DNA of 64,000 nucleotides from Limnohabitans sp. MMS-10A-178 (GCF_003063375.1 NZ_NERY01000003.1:228204-292203); one strand, 5' to 3'. Shown: positions 41,574-51,311, counted from the first letter of the stretch. Program-made: numbers and translations. Notes: generated from the letters alone by a model not told the origin.

Positions 41574-43985
41574 TTACAAAGATGCACCGTGCTCGCGCAA
41601 TGCTTTCCACGTGCGGAAAGCATTGTGTGGCATGTCTAAGTGAGTGACGCCCAAGTGTGAGAAGGCATCAACCACCGCAGAAGTGAAAGTGGGAATAGAG
41701 CCAACGTGAGGTGACTCGGCCACGCCTTTGGCACCCAAGGGGTGATGAGGTGAGGGCGTGACGGTGTGGTCGGTTTCCCAGTGGGGTGTTTCTACGAAAG
41801 TTGGCAAGAAGTAGTCCATTAGCGTGTTGCCCAACAGGTTGCCCTGTGCATCGTAAGGCATTTGTTGGCCCATGGCCACGGCAAAACCTTCAGTCAAACC
41901 ACCATGGATTTGACCTTCAATGATCATCGGATTGATTCGAGTGCCGCAGTCATCGAGTGCGTAGAAGCGGCGAATTTTTGTTTCGCCCGTTGCGCGATCA
42001 ATGTCTACCACGCAAAGGTAAATGCCGAAGGGGAAAGTGAAGTTGGGTGGGTCGTAATAGTGCACCGCTTCCAAGCCGGGCTCTAAGCCAGCAGGTGGCT
42101 GGTGATAAGCCTGCCACGCCACTTCGGTCATGGTTTTAAATTTGCTGTCATCGCCCTTGACCTTGAAACGATCGACTTCCCAGTCAAGGTCGTTCTCATT
42201 GACTTCAAGCATGTGTGCCGCAATTTTGCGGGCCTTCGCGTGAATCTTGCGTGCCGCCAAAGCAATTGCAGCGCCAGCCACAGGCGTTGAACGTGAGCCG
42301 TAAGTGCCCAAGCCGTATGGCGCAGTGGAAGTGTCGCCTTCTTCAACTTGAATCACTTCAGAGGGAATTCCCAATTCAGTTGCAATGATTTGAGCGTAGG
42401 TTGTTTGGTGACCTTGACCTTGCGTGATGGTGCCCATGCGAGCAATAGCACTGCCTGTGGGGTGAATGCGAATTTCGCAGGAGTCAAACATGCCAACGCC
42501 CAAAATGTCGCACATCTTGGAAGGGCCGGCACCCACCACTTCTGTGAAGGTGACCAAACCAATGCCCATCAGTGTGGGGCTGTTGGGGTCTGCCCGTTTG
42601 GCGGCTTGCTCGGCACGCAGACCTTTGTAGTCCACCGCCTCTAGCACCTTGTCGAGGGCTGTGTGGTAATCGCCCGAGTCGAATTCGAAACCAAAGGCGC
42701 TGGTGTAGGGGAACTGTTCTTTTTTGACGAAGTTTTTAGCGCGAATTTCTGCCTTGTCCATGCCCAGTTTTTGTGCCAGCACGTCGACCATGCGCTCAAT
42801 GAGGTACACCGCTTCTGTGACACGGAATGAGCAGCGGTATGCCACACCACCGGGCGACTTGTTGGTGTAAACGCCTTTGACACTGGCGTGTGCAGCAGGA
42901 ATGTCGTAGCTGCCAGAAACGATGTGGAACATGCCAGCAGGAAACTTGGTGGGGTCGGCACAAGCGTCAAATGCGCCATGATCGGCCACCACATTGACGC
43001 GCAATCCAGTGATTTTTCCGTCGGCAGTGGCTGCCAATTCTCCATCCATGTGATAGTCGCGGGCAAAGGCAGTGGAGGAAATGTTTTCGATGCGGTCTTC
43101 AACCCACTTCACGGGGCGACCCAACACGATGGAAGAAACGATGGCGCACACATAGCCAGGATAGATGCCAACTTTGTTGCCAAATCCGCCGCCAATGTCG
43201 GGGCTAACGATGCGCACTTTGGATTCTGGAATGCCGGATAGCATTGACACCACGGTGCGCACCACATGAGGTGCTTGTGATGTGATGAATGTGGTGAGGT
43301 CGCCTTTGATGGGGTCGAACGACGCCACACAGCCACAAGTTTCCAAAGGGCAGGGGTGCACGCGTGGGTAGTACATGTGTTGAGACACAGTGACTTCAGC
43401 ATTGGCAAAGGCGGCATCTGCAGCCGATTTATCACCTGCATCCCAAGTGAAGATGTGATTGTGATGATCGCGCTTACCATGCGCACCTTCGGTCTTGCCA
43501 GCCAGATCGTCACGGATCACTGGAGCATCTGGAAGCAGCGCTGCGTAGGGGTCCATCACGACGGGCAGTTCTTCGTACTCAACTTCTACCGCTTCCACTG
43601 CATCGGCTGCAATGTAGCGATCGTCGGCAATGACGATGGCCACTTCTTGCATTTGGAAGTGAACTTTTTCGTCTGCCAGCACGGCAGCCACGTCGCCCGC
43701 AAGGGTGGGCATCCAATGGAGTTTGAGAGGTTTGAGGTCGTCGGCAGTTAAGACTGCGTGGACACCAGGAATGGCCAGTGCGGCTTCTTTGTTAATTTTG
43801 ACAATGCGTCCGTGTGCAATGGGCGAGCGCACGATGTCCATGTGCAACATGCCAGGCATCTTGATGTCATCGACATAGTTGCCCTTGCCTTGAATGAAGC
43901 GAGCATCCTCTTTGCGAAGGCGCGATGCGCCCATACCAGCCAACGCGATTTCGCGGGCTTCTGCAGTTTGTACCGGTGCGTTCAT
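41574..43985 (-). CDS. coxL: Aerobic carbon monoxide dehydrogenase large subunit, form I
   Basis: The 803-residue subunit (809 in Oligotropha carboxidovorans) carries the active-site loop AYRCSFR at 382-388, the diagnostic form I signature; Cys385 corresponds to the Cys that binds the copper of the Mo-S-Cu site. GGGFGNK at 265-271 contacts the cofactor, and Glu757 in GAKGVAE is the equivalent of the catalytic Glu. The enzyme oxidises CO to CO2 in the cytosol and passes electrons through the CoxS clusters to CoxM FAD. It is encoded between coxS and coxG. No key residue is missing. Confidence 0.95.
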   Translation of the reverse strand: MNAPVQTAEAREIALAGMGASRLRKEDARFIQGKGNYVDDIKMPGMLHMDIVRSPIAHGRIVKINKEAALAIPGVHAVLTADDLKPLKLHWMPTLAGDVAAVLADEKVHFQMQEVAIVIADDRYIAADAVEAVEVEYEELPVVMDPYAALLPDAPVIRDDLAGKTEGAHGKRDHHNHIFTWDAGDKSAADAAFANAEVTVSQHMYYPRVHPCPLETCGCVASFDPIKGDLTTFITSQAPHVVRTVVSMLSGIPESKVRIVSPDIGGGFGNKVGIYPGYVCAIVSSIVLGRPVKWVEDRIENISSTAFARDYHMDGELAATADGKITGLRVNVVADHGAFDACADPTKFPAGMFHIVSGSYDIPAAHASVKGVYTNKSPGGVAYRCSFRVTEAVYLIERMVDVLAQKLGMDKAEIRAKNFVKKEQFPYTSAFGFEFDSGDYHTALDKVLEAVDYKGLRAEQAAKRADPNSPTLMGIGLVTFTEVVGAGPSKMCDILGVGMFDSCEIRIHPTGSAIARMGTITQGQGHQTTYAQIIATELGIPSEVIQVEEGDTSTAPYGLGTYGSRSTPVAGAAIALAARKIHAKARKIAAHMLEVNENDLDWEVDRFKVKGDDSKFKTMTEVAWQAYHQPPAGLEPGLEAVHYYDPPNFTFPFGIYLCVVDIDRATGETKIRRFYALDDCGTRINPMIIEGQIHGGLTEGFAVAMGQQMPYDAQGNLLGNTLMDYFLPTFVETPHWETDHTVTPSPHHPLGAKGVAESPHVGSIPTFTSAVVDAFSHLGVTHLDMPHNAFRTWKALREHGASL

Positions 43986-44013
43986 GTGTATCTCCGATCA
44001 ATTGTTTTTTGTA

Positions 44014-44499
44014 TCAAGCCGCAACGGGCTCTTGCAGTTTTTTGGCTGCGTACTGCACGGCTTTGATGATGTTTTGGTAGCCCGTGCAACGGCACAGGTT
44101 GCCACTCATGCCGTGGCGAATTTCGTCTTCAGTCGGGTTGGGGTTCTCATGCAGGAAGCGGTAAGCGCGCATGAGCATGCCGGGGGTGCAAAAACCGCAT
44201 TGCAGGCCATGCTCTTTGTAGAAACCTTCTTGAACGGCATGGAGCACGCCCTTGTTGGCCAAGCCTTCTACTGTGAGTACTTCAGAGCCGTCGCACTGTA
44301 CAGCCAAGTGGGTGCATGATTTGACCGATTGGCCATCGACGTCCACGGTGCATACACCGCAGTGGCTGGTTTCGCAACCAATGTGGGCGCCTGTGAGGTT
44401 GAGCTCTTCACGCAAAAAGTGAATCAGCAAGGTGCGTGGTTCAACGGCTTTTTCTTCCTTCTTGCCATTGACGGAAACGGTGATGAGTTTTTTAGACAT
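44014..44499 (-). CDS. coxS: Carbon monoxide dehydrogenase small [2Fe-2S] subunit
   Basis: The 161-residue protein has all eight cluster ligands: Cys42, Cys47, Cys50 and Cys62 in the ferredoxin domain ([10 protein letters not shown]), and Cys101, Cys104, Cys136 and Cys138 in the helical domain (CGFC, CRC). It relays electrons from the CoxL molybdenum-copper site to the CoxM flavin. ATG 44499 (MSKKLITV) is chosen because it lies 14 bases after the coxM stop with GGAAA upstream. Length matches the family. Confidence 0.94.
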   Translation of the reverse strand: MSKKLITVSVNGKKEEKAVEPRTLLIHFLREELNLTGAHIGCETSHCGVCTVDVDGQSVKSCTHLAVQCDGSEVLTVEGLANKGVLHAVQEGFYKEHGLQCGFCTPGMLMRAYRFLHENPNPTEDEIRHGMSGNLCRCTGYQNIIKAVQYAAKKLQEPVAA

Positions 44500-44513
44500 T
44501 TTATTTCCTTTGA

Positions 44514-45377
44514 TTAAGCGCACTGCGCCCATGCTTTGTTGAGAGCGCGTTTGACCATTTCACCGGCCATTGCAGTTTTGTATTCGATATCACCGCGCAG
44601 ATCTTCTGCAGGGTCGCAAATGGCAATGGCTGCTGCTACTGCAGCTTGCACGTTGGCGGCGTTAAATGGCTTGTTTAGCAAGGCTGCTTCAGCAGCCTCA
44701 GCACGCAAGGCTGTGGGTGCGACATTGGTTAAGGCAATGCGAACATGGCTGACTTGATCGCCATTTTTGCGAATGACAACAGCACAACCTGCCGTGGCCC
44801 AATCTCCGGTTTTGCGTTTGAGTTTTTCGTAAGCTGAACCCGTGCCGTTGGCAAATGCTGGCACACGGATTTCGCACATGACTTCATTTTCTTGAAGCTG
44901 AGTCATGTAAGTGCCAAGGAAAAAACCATCGGCTGCAACAGTGCGGCGACCTTGAGGGCCTTCCAGCACAAAAGAAGCATCAATGGCAATCGACAGCGCT
45001 GGATGATCGTTGCCTGGGTCGCCGTGAGCAATGTCGCCACCAATGGTGCCGCGGTTGCGAACTTGAGGGTCTGCAATCAGCTTGGCCGCTTCGCACAGCA
45101 AAGGCACTTTGGCCTGCAAAATGGGGGATTTGATCAGGTCGTTTTCGACCGTCATGGCGCCAATGACCACGGTGTTGCCTTCTTCGCGAATTCCACGCAG
45201 TTCAGGAATGCGGTTGATGTCAATCAGGTGCTCAGGCTGCGCAAAACGCAGCTTCATCATGGGCAACAAACTGTGTCCGCCCGCGAGTAACTTGGCTTCA
45301 GAGCCCAACTGCCCGAGTAAGGCTACAGCCTCACCCACGGTTTTGGGGACGTGGTATTCGAAACGCGGTGGAATCAT
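44514..45377 (-). CDS. coxM: Carbon monoxide dehydrogenase medium FAD subunit
   Basis: The 287-residue flavoprotein has AGGHSLLP at 32-39 and [11 protein letters not shown] at 111-121, the two FAD-binding motifs of the CoxM/XDH FAD domain, and a C-terminal CO_deh_flav_C domain. It accepts electrons from CoxS and delivers them to the quinone pool via CoxG. GGAGA precedes its ATG at good spacing. It is the first gene of the cox operon and is divergent from the alcohol dehydrogenase at 45649. Confidence 0.94.
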   Translation of the reverse strand: MIPPRFEYHVPKTVGEAVALLGQLGSEAKLLAGGHSLLPMMKLRFAQPEHLIDINRIPELRGIREEGNTVVIGAMTVENDLIKSPILQAKVPLLCEAAKLIADPQVRNRGTIGGDIAHGDPGNDHPALSIAIDASFVLEGPQGRRTVAADGFFLGTYMTQLQENEVMCEIRVPAFANGTGSAYEKLKRKTGDWATAGCAVVIRKNGDQVSHVRIALTNVAPTALRAEAAEAALLNKPFNAANVQAAVAAAIAICDPAEDLRGDIEYKTAMAGEMVKRALNKAWAQCA

Positions 45378-45648
45378 TGAAGTCTCCGAAAGATGTCGTG
45401 GAAGTCGTTGATTGTTGATAAAAATGAATTACCTGCGTGTTACAAAGGCTATAGTTTGTTCCTTTTATATATGTAGTTAAATTGATTAATTTTAAAAAAA
45501 TCATGAATATAAAAAAATGTTTTGTAAAAAATCTTAGTTCTGATATCAGGGTAAATCATTAGATTGGCAAGCCCACTTTGGCCAATTACCATTTGATGTT
45601 GAGTCGGCTGTGTGTCATGAACTATCTATTTATATCTAGGAGACGTGA
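45378..45648. promoter_or_regulatory. Divergent control region between cox operon and alcohol dehydrogenase
   Basis: This 271-base AT-rich stretch must hold the promoters for coxM and for the dehydrogenase gene. It contains an inverted repeat (45563-45586) and an AAAGGCTATAG element (45444-45454) that also occurs, with one change, upstream of other minus-strand genes in the window. I could not assign a secure -35/-10 pair. Confidence 0.45.
45563..45586. promoter_or_regulatory. Inverted repeat, candidate operator
   Basis: ATTGGC at 45563-45568 and GCCAAT at 45581-45586 are separated by 12 bases. It lies about 60 bases upstream of the dehydrogenase start. No regulator gene lies next to it. Confidence 0.3.
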
Positions 45649-46674
45649 ATGAAGGCCATGGTTGTTCCCAAATGGGGTGAGAAATCGGTTTTGATGTCCC
45701 GACCCGATCCAAAGCCAAGCTCACGTGAGGCTGTGATGAAAGTAAGGGCTGCAGGTGTAGGGCTAACTTTGCTCAACATGCGCACTGGCAGTTTTGGTGG
45801 TGAAGTCCCCCGAATCATGGGACATGAGTTGGCCGGAGACATTGTGGAGGTCGGCTCTGATGTCACAGAACTCAAAGTTGGCGACCGTTGTGCCGTTTAT
45901 TTTTACTTGACATGCGGGCGTTGCAGGTATTGCCGAGGTGGCCGTGAAACATTGTGCGAAGCTTTCAAAGGCCATGTTGGTGTGCATCGCGATGGTGGTT
46001 TTGCAGAGTATGTCAGCTTGCCTGTCGAGAATTTTTTGCACATTCCATCGGGCCTGAGTTACGAAGCAGCCGCTATGGCCACCGATGCAGTCAATACAAA
46101 CTGGCATTGCATGAAAGAGCGTGCGCGTGTCAATCCCCATGACCATGTGTTACTGATCGGCGCTGGCGGAGGTGTGGGCATTCACGGCGTACAGGTTGCC
46201 AAAGCCTTTGGAGCTCGTGTGATCGCCATGGATGTGTCTGATGAAAAATTGGCTTTGGCCAGTGAGTGGGGCGCGGATGAAGTGATCAATGTGAAGAAAG
46301 AAGCCGATCTGGTTGCGGCTGTCAAAAGACTCACAGATGGCCGTGGTGTAGATGCCGCCATCGATTATGTTGGACACGCCGAAACTTTTCAGGTTGCCTA
46401 CGATAGCCTCTCCACATCGGGGCGAGCAGTTGTCATTGGAGTTGGCAAGGGCAGTATTCAGGTGCCAACTCGACATCTCATATTGTCTGAGAAAACGATC
46501 ACAGGATCTAGGCACTCAACCCGAACGGAGTTGATTGAAACGCTCGAGGTGATGGCCAGGGGTGTGGTCAAACCAGTCATTGGTATGCGAACACACTTTA
46601 CCGAAATAGAAAGTATTTTTGAATCTATTTTGGATGAAAAATTGTTGGGGCGCGGGGCACTGACCTACGATTGA
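45649..46674 (+). CDS. Zinc-type medium-chain alcohol dehydrogenase with altered catalytic site
   Basis: The 341-residue protein has the full structural-zinc loop with Cys89, Cys92, Cys95 and Cys103, the GHE motif at 58-60 and the NAD-binding GAGGGVGIHGVQVA near 170. The first catalytic zinc ligand, normally Cys near residue 38, is Gly here (AAGVGLTLLNMRTG). Either the zinc is bound differently or the enzyme works without it. Such enzymes reduce or oxidise alcohols or acyl-CoA-linked alcohols. It is convergent with the BKACE gene and divergent from coxM. Confidence 0.82.
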   Translation: MKAMVVPKWGEKSVLMSRPDPKPSSREAVMKVRAAGVGLTLLNMRTGSFGGEVPRIMGHELAGDIVEVGSDVTELKVGDRCAVYFYLTCGRCRYCRGGRETLCEAFKGHVGVHRDGGFAEYVSLPVENFLHIPSGLSYEAAAMATDAVNTNWHCMKERARVNPHDHVLLIGAGGGVGIHGVQVAKAFGARVIAMDVSDEKLALASEWGADEVINVKKEADLVAAVKRLTDGRGVDAAIDYVGHAETFQVAYDSLSTSGRAVVIGVGKGSIQVPTRHLILSEKTITGSRHSTRTELIETLEVMARGVVKPVIGMRTHFTEIESIFESILDEKLLGRGALTYD

Positions 46675-46687
46675 TTCAGTGCTTTCA

Positions 46688-47614
46688 TCAGAAGTTAACG
46701 TTCTGGTGACCCTTGAGCTGCAAAATTTGACGAGCTTCATCTGGCGTTGCCACTTCCAGTGAAAGGCCTTCGATGATGTTGCGTATGCGTGTTACTTGGT
46801 CTGCATTGGACTCGGCCAATTTGCCGGGGCCATCCCACAAGGAGTCTTCCAGGCCAACCCGCACATTGCCGCCCATGGCGGCAGACTGAGTAGCGATAGG
46901 TATTTGGTTGCGTCCAGCCCCCAGAACTGACCATACATAAGCATTGCCAAACAAGCGATCAGCTGTGCGTTTCATGTGCAGCACATCCTCAGGGTGCGGG
47001 CCAATGCCACCCAAAATACCAAAGACCGATTGAATCAAGAACGGGGCTTTGATCAAGCCCCTGTCAATAAAGTGCGCAGCCGTATAAAGATAACCAATGT
47101 CGTAGCACTCAATTTCAAAGCGCGTTTGGTTATCGCTGCACGATTGCAAGATGTGAGCGATGTCTTTGAAGGTATTTTTAAACACACGATCGTCACTGTT
47201 GGCAAGGTAAGGTACTTCCCATTCGTGATTGAATGTTTTGAAGCGCTTGAGCATGTCGTACAGGCCAAAGTTCATAGAGCCCATGTTCAAGGAGGCAACT
47301 TCTGGCTTGAAGTGGTGAGCAGGGCGCAAGCGGTCAGCAATGGTCATGGTTGGTGCGCCGCCTGTGGTGAGGTTGATCACCACATTGCTTTTTTCTTTGA
47401 TTTCTTTCAAGAATGGCACAAACAACTCTGGGTCTTGCGAAGGACTGCCGTCTACTGGGTTGCGCGCATGCAAATGAACAATTGCTGCGCCAGCTTTGGC
47501 GGCTCCCAATGCGGCGTCAGCAATTTCTTTTGCAGTCACGGGCAAATGTGGCGACATGCTTGGCGTATGAATGGCGCCGGTGACGGCGCAGGTAATGATG
47601 ACTTTGCGCGACAT
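46688..47614 (-). CDS. 3-keto-5-aminohexanoate cleavage enzyme (BKACE) family protein
   Basis: The 308-residue protein matches the BKACE (DUF849) family, zinc-dependent TIM-barrel enzymes that cleave beta-keto acids with acetyl-CoA to give acetoacetate and a new acyl-CoA. The IVHLHARNPVDGSPS segment has the paired His ligands (about 46-48), and LTTGGAP follows. The C-terminal VRVGLEDSLW segment supplies the late Glu. Its gene lies 38 bases after a Bug receptor gene, which suggests that the receptor brings in its keto-acid substrate or precursor. Confidence 0.85.
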   Translation of the reverse strand: MSRKVIITCAVTGAIHTPSMSPHLPVTAKEIADAALGAAKAGAAIVHLHARNPVDGSPSQDPELFVPFLKEIKEKSNVVINLTTGGAPTMTIADRLRPAHHFKPEVASLNMGSMNFGLYDMLKRFKTFNHEWEVPYLANSDDRVFKNTFKDIAHILQSCSDNQTRFEIECYDIGYLYTAAHFIDRGLIKAPFLIQSVFGILGGIGPHPEDVLHMKRTADRLFGNAYVWSVLGAGRNQIPIATQSAAMGGNVRVGLEDSLWDGPGKLAESNADQVTRIRNIIEGLSLEVATPDEARQILQLKGHQNVNF

Positions 47615-47652
47615 AAAAAATTCTTGAGTATGAAAAAAGACAGAACTGTAGT

Positions 47653-48648
47653 TTACTCAGCCTCAACCCCAGCTGCTTTTAAGATCTTTGCCATCACTGG
47701 CGACTCAGCGCGAATATTCTCAAGCACTTTGCCAGGTGTGCTGTGTTGTGGTGTGATTCCAAGCTTAGCGTAAGCATCGCGCACATCGGCTGACTGCATC
47801 ATCTTTCCTATTTCAGAGTTGATACGATTGACAATTTCAACCGGTGTTCCCTTAGGTCCAAGAACAGACCACCATACGCCAGAACTAAATCCAGGCAAAC
47901 CAGATTCACTGATTGTGGGTACATCAGGAAGAACTGCTGAGCGCTGCGAACTGGTGACTGCAATAGCACGGAGCTTTCCAGATTTGATATGTGGCAATGC
48001 AGGCGCCATGTCGGAAAATACCATTTGTATCTGTCCGGCCAGCAGGTCTGAGACGGCTTGGACAGTGCCTTTGTAGGGTATGTGAACGATGTCTACGCCA
48101 ACAGCGCTTTTGTACATCTCGCCACTGATGTGTGATTGAATGCCCTTACCACCAGAACCAAAATTGAGCTTGTTTGGATTGGCCTTGGCTAAAGCTGTTA
48201 GCTCAGCAACTGTTGTAGCCGGTACCGATGGATGAACCACAAGCACTTGACCTGCTGACGCAACCATAGAGATTGGCGCAAAGTCGTTCAGAGGATCAAA
48301 TGGTAGTTTTTTAAATAAATGCGGGTTTGTTACAACAGAACTGCTGTTGGAGAGCAACAGCGTGTAACCATCGGGTTGCGACTTTGCTGCCGCTTCATGA
48401 CCAATATTGCCACTGGCTCCGGCGCGATTGTCTACCGTCACTGTTTGACCCAAGCCTTCACCTAACTTGCTTGCAACCAATCGAGCCAGAGTGTCACTTG
48501 CGCCTCCGGGAGGAAACGGGGAAATCATTTTGATAGGACGATTTGGATAGGCAGCTTGTGAGTACGCCGATATTGATGTTGTAGCGCTAGCCAAAATGAA
48601 CAGAGCTAGTAAAAATTTGCGTACAGGTTGAATGCGATAAAAGATCAT
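47653..48648 (-). CDS. Bug family (tripartite tricarboxylate transporter) solute-binding receptor
   Basis: The roughly 331-residue protein has a signal peptide ending near YSQA, then YPNRPIKMISPFPPGGASDTLAR, VDNRAGASGNIGHEAAAK and PDGYTLLLSNSS. The later VDIVHIPYKGTVQAVSDLLAG is also standard. ATG 48648 is chosen because AAGGGG lies at suitable distance; the Met at 48681 is an alternative. It is cotranscribed with the BKACE gene. Confidence 0.88.
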   Translation of the reverse strand: MIFYRIQPVRKFLLALFILASATTSISAYSQAAYPNRPIKMISPFPPGGASDTLARLVASKLGEGLGQTVTVDNRAGASGNIGHEAAAKSQPDGYTLLLSNSSSVVTNPHLFKKLPFDPLNDFAPISMVASAGQVLVVHPSVPATTVAELTALAKANPNKLNFGSGGKGIQSHISGEMYKSAVGVDIVHIPYKGTVQAVSDLLAGQIQMVFSDMAPALPHIKSGKLRAIAVTSSQRSAVLPDVPTISESGLPGFSSGVWWSVLGPKGTPVEIVNRINSEIGKMMQSADVRDAYAKLGITPQHSTPGKVLENIRAESPVMAKILKAAGVEAE

Positions 48649-48797
48649 TGACTGCCCCTTGAGTTTTATACCAATCGACATAACTTTTTTTGATTTATCA
48701 AAGCTATAGGATTTAATAATAAGCGGCTAAGTCTTTTTTGAACCAAGGGTTTTTATGTACAGCTTTCAATTCTTTGTCGCCTATGTTTAATAAAACT

Positions 48798-49541
48798 TTA
48801 GTCCATTGGAGTTTGGAAATAATTTTCACGCAAGGTCACAACAAGAGTGTCCCTGTACCCTGATTCGGCCAAGGGTTGAATAGGTGTACTTTCGTGAATC
48901 ATGCGTGCATCGTTAAGCAGCAACAAGGACCAAGGTTCAGACAGTGTGAATCTTTCGCCAAGGGGACCGTCGGCTTCAAAGACCCGTGTTTCTCCGCCCT
49001 TGATGCCTTGTCGATTGACCATGAACACAGCAACCCAATCGACACCATCACGATGTGCTCCCTCTGGTGTGGGCCTACCAATGCCATCTGTTGTATCAAT
49101 GCGAAATTGATGTGCTTCAATACACCATTTCTTGACATTGTTCTCGTACAACTCATCGGCGGTCGTTGCCAGTTTCCTTATGATTTTTGACCAAGCTGAT
49201 TGCATGATTGTGGTGTCGAGAATGGGCTCGAACCATCGCTCCATGCCGCCATGCAGAGCGTTGTAGTCGAGAGGCTGCCAATGTGCTCGATGAGGCACTT
49301 GCTCGCAATGACCATTTTGAACAACAAAACTGCTGTGACGGCGTCGGCGATAGTGCCCGCCATCTTTCAAGTAATTGTCATGGGGTAAGTTATTCCAAGA
49401 AGGCGATAAAGACGCCAAGTCTGCAGTTGAGCAATTGAGCCATTGCGTAACACCTGAAGCATTTAAAACACAAAAGCCGCGGCTCTTAAGCAATGAATTT
49501 ACATTGGTAGGCGTTGTGTAGTTTGGATGAAGAGGGGACAT
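48798..49541 (-). CDS. 2OG-Fe(II) dioxygenase family protein (BsmA-like)
   Basis: The 247-residue protein matches the 2OG-Fe dioxygenase family of the BsmA/isoleucine hydroxylase type. The iron-binding HxD is in GAHRDGVDWVAVFMVNR (about 165-181), a GGETRVFE strand follows, and the distal His is in MIHESTPI, with Arg near the end (SGYRDTLVVTL) for 2-oxoglutarate. Known relatives hydroxylate free amino acids. It is a single gene on the minus strand. Substrate unknown. Confidence 0.8.
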   Translation of the reverse strand: MSPLHPNYTTPTNVNSLLKSRGFCVLNASGVTQWLNCSTADLASLSPSWNNLPHDNYLKDGGHYRRRRHSSFVVQNGHCEQVPHRAHWQPLDYNALHGGMERWFEPILDTTIMQSAWSKIIRKLATTADELYENNVKKWCIEAHQFRIDTTDGIGRPTPEGAHRDGVDWVAVFMVNRQGIKGGETRVFEADGPLGERFTLSEPWSLLLLNDARMIHESTPIQPLAESGYRDTLVVTLRENYFQTPMD

Positions 49542-49655
49542 GGATTTGATTAAAACAGCAAAGCGGCAAAGCTCATTTGTTTTCTTAGTGCAAGATTTGA
49601 ATGATCAACTTAGAATTTAATCTTTTCTGGCTTGCTCGGCATCTAAGGGGTTATT

Positions 49656-50111
49656 TTGAAAAATAAACTTATCGCATCTCTACTTTTTCTATCTTTTCAG
49701 GCTTGGTCGGCAGACACAGCGCCATCGATGCCTGCAACTAAATCGGCTACAGAAATACTGCAACCAGCCAGAAATGCCATCAAGGCTGGCAATTATGAAA
49801 AGGCCATTGAGTTACTGAACGAAGCAGATCAAAAAAAATCAGCCGACTGGAACAATTTAATGGGCTATAGCCTCAGAAAAAAAGCAGCGCCTAATTTGAG
49901 TGAAGCTGAAAAATTCTACGTGACTGCTTTGAATCTGGATGCGAATCACAGGGGTGCATTGGAATATTACGGTGAATTGCTGCTGCTCAAAAATGATCTG
50001 GCCGGTGCTGAGAAAATGCTTGCCCGCTTGGAAAAAGCATGTAGATTTGGATGCGAAGAGCTTCAAGATTTAAAAGACAGCATCAAGCAGTACAAATCTA
50101 AAAAACCATGA
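49656..50111 (+). CDS. Tetratricopeptide repeat protein
   Basis: The 151-residue protein starts at TTG 49656 with AAGGGG just upstream, and has a signal peptide ending near WSADT. It then contains about two to three TPR units, recognisable in ARNAIKAGNYEKAIELLNEADQ and ALNLDANHRGALEYYGELLLLKNDL. It should be a small periplasmic protein-interaction module. It ends with a basic tail and converges with the protease-like gene. Confidence 0.78.
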   Translation: MKNKLIASLLFLSFQAWSADTAPSMPATKSATEILQPARNAIKAGNYEKAIELLNEADQKKSADWNNLMGYSLRKKAAPNLSEAEKFYVTALNLDANHRGALEYYGELLLLKNDLAGAEKMLARLEKACRFGCEELQDLKDSIKQYKSKKP

Positions 50112-50207
50112 TGGTATGGAAGTGAATTGGTCGAGTTGCAGGTGCAGGTCAATGCAGATCAAATTGTCATGATCACTCCATAGATATACTGGTTCAATTA
50201 ATCATTG

Positions 50208-51239
50208 TTATATACCTGCCGGCTTTTTTATGTTTGCTGAGCGATCTACGACGGGTACAGGAATTTGATAAATTTCTTTTCCATCAAAAATAGTAAGCTT
50301 CGCAGGTTCTGAATTAATGGGAATTGCCCACAGTTGTTTGTAAAAAGCAGACAAACTCTCTAAAGGTTTTCCATTGAGCCCGAGCAACCACTGACCAGGT
50401 ACAACACCTGCCAGTTGAGCTGGGCTTTCGGGGGTAACACGGACAATTTGAATTCTTCCCTGTCTTTCCACGGCATTGATACCTAGCCAAGCTCTTTGGC
50501 TATTTGGCCCCATGCCGTTTTGCAACATGTTGTTCAAAATAGGCTCTAACAATTCAACCGGTACAAACATGTTTCCAGCCAAACCGAACGGATTGCCTGC
50601 TGGCATAACATCTTGCATAAAAAGACTTCCGATTCCTATCAATTCACCTTTCGCATTGAAGAGACCAGCACCAGAGTGATTGACTACGGGTGGACTTGTG
50701 TAGATAGCGCTGTCAAGGTGATATTCCCAATAACCAGTAAAGGAACGGACATCGATTAGTTTTGTAGGACTCGTAAAGGCTAAATTTCCTGAGGAAACGA
50801 CCAAGAGCGAACTGTCGATTTTTTGATCATTGAGTTTCCCCAATTTGACTGGCTCAACTCCTTGTAAAGGTACCAGTGATTTAATTAGACCAAATCCTGT
50901 CGCTTGGTCATAGGCCACAACTTGAGCAGGATAAGTTTTTTGTTGATGCGTGCGAATTTCTATTTGTTCGGTTTCTAAAACGAGATAACCAATTGTCAAA
51001 ATTAGACCGTCTGATCCAATCACAACGCCAGAGCCTTGGCGGACTTTTCCAAGAGTTCGAGCAGACGATGCGTTTTCAACAGCGCGGCTTGTAATTTGTA
51101 CTGATGACGCTATTGAGCTCAGCAAAATTTGACTGTTCACAGCATTAGACAGCTGAGTATTATTCTCATCTGTTTGAGCGGTCATGGTATGTCCATTAAG
51201 CGTGATTAGCAGTAGACATAGAAAAGTGAAAATTTTCAT
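50208..51239 (-). CDS. HtrA-like trypsin/PDZ protein lacking two catalytic residues
   Basis: The roughly 343-residue secreted protein has the DegP/HtrA layout: signal peptide (to about 20), trypsin-like domain (about 60-220) and a PDZ domain (about 250-335). In the usual ILTNxHVV motif the His is Tyr85 (ILTIGYLV), and in the DLAxLK motif the Asp is Gly115 (TGFGLIK). Ser189 is kept in VNHSGAGLF. It is probably an inactive protease homologue acting as a binding or scaffolding protein. Met 51239 is chosen because it starts the signal peptide. Confidence 0.8.
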   Translation of the reverse strand: MKIFTFLCLLLITLNGHTMTAQTDENNTQLSNAVNSQILLSSIASSVQITSRAVENASSARTLGKVRQGSGVVIGSDGLILTIGYLVLETEQIEIRTHQQKTYPAQVVAYDQATGFGLIKSLVPLQGVEPVKLGKLNDQKIDSSLLVVSSGNLAFTSPTKLIDVRSFTGYWEYHLDSAIYTSPPVVNHSGAGLFNAKGELIGIGSLFMQDVMPAGNPFGLAGNMFVPVELLEPILNNMLQNGMGPNSQRAWLGINAVERQGRIQIVRVTPESPAQLAGVVPGQWLLGLNGKPLESLSAFYKQLWAIPINSEPAKLTIFDGKEIYQIPVPVVDRSANIKKPAGI

Positions 51240-51311
51240 TGAGCTTGGGCGAGACTGAAGCCAAAATTTTTGACTTTGAAGGTTCAACATTTGGCTCCAG
51301 TATCCGGGCAA

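Noticed and set aside
46976..47773. Long open plus-strand frame across the BKACE gene
   Set aside because: Antisense to a recognised enzyme and rich in Cys, His and Trp in no family pattern; a shadow frame.
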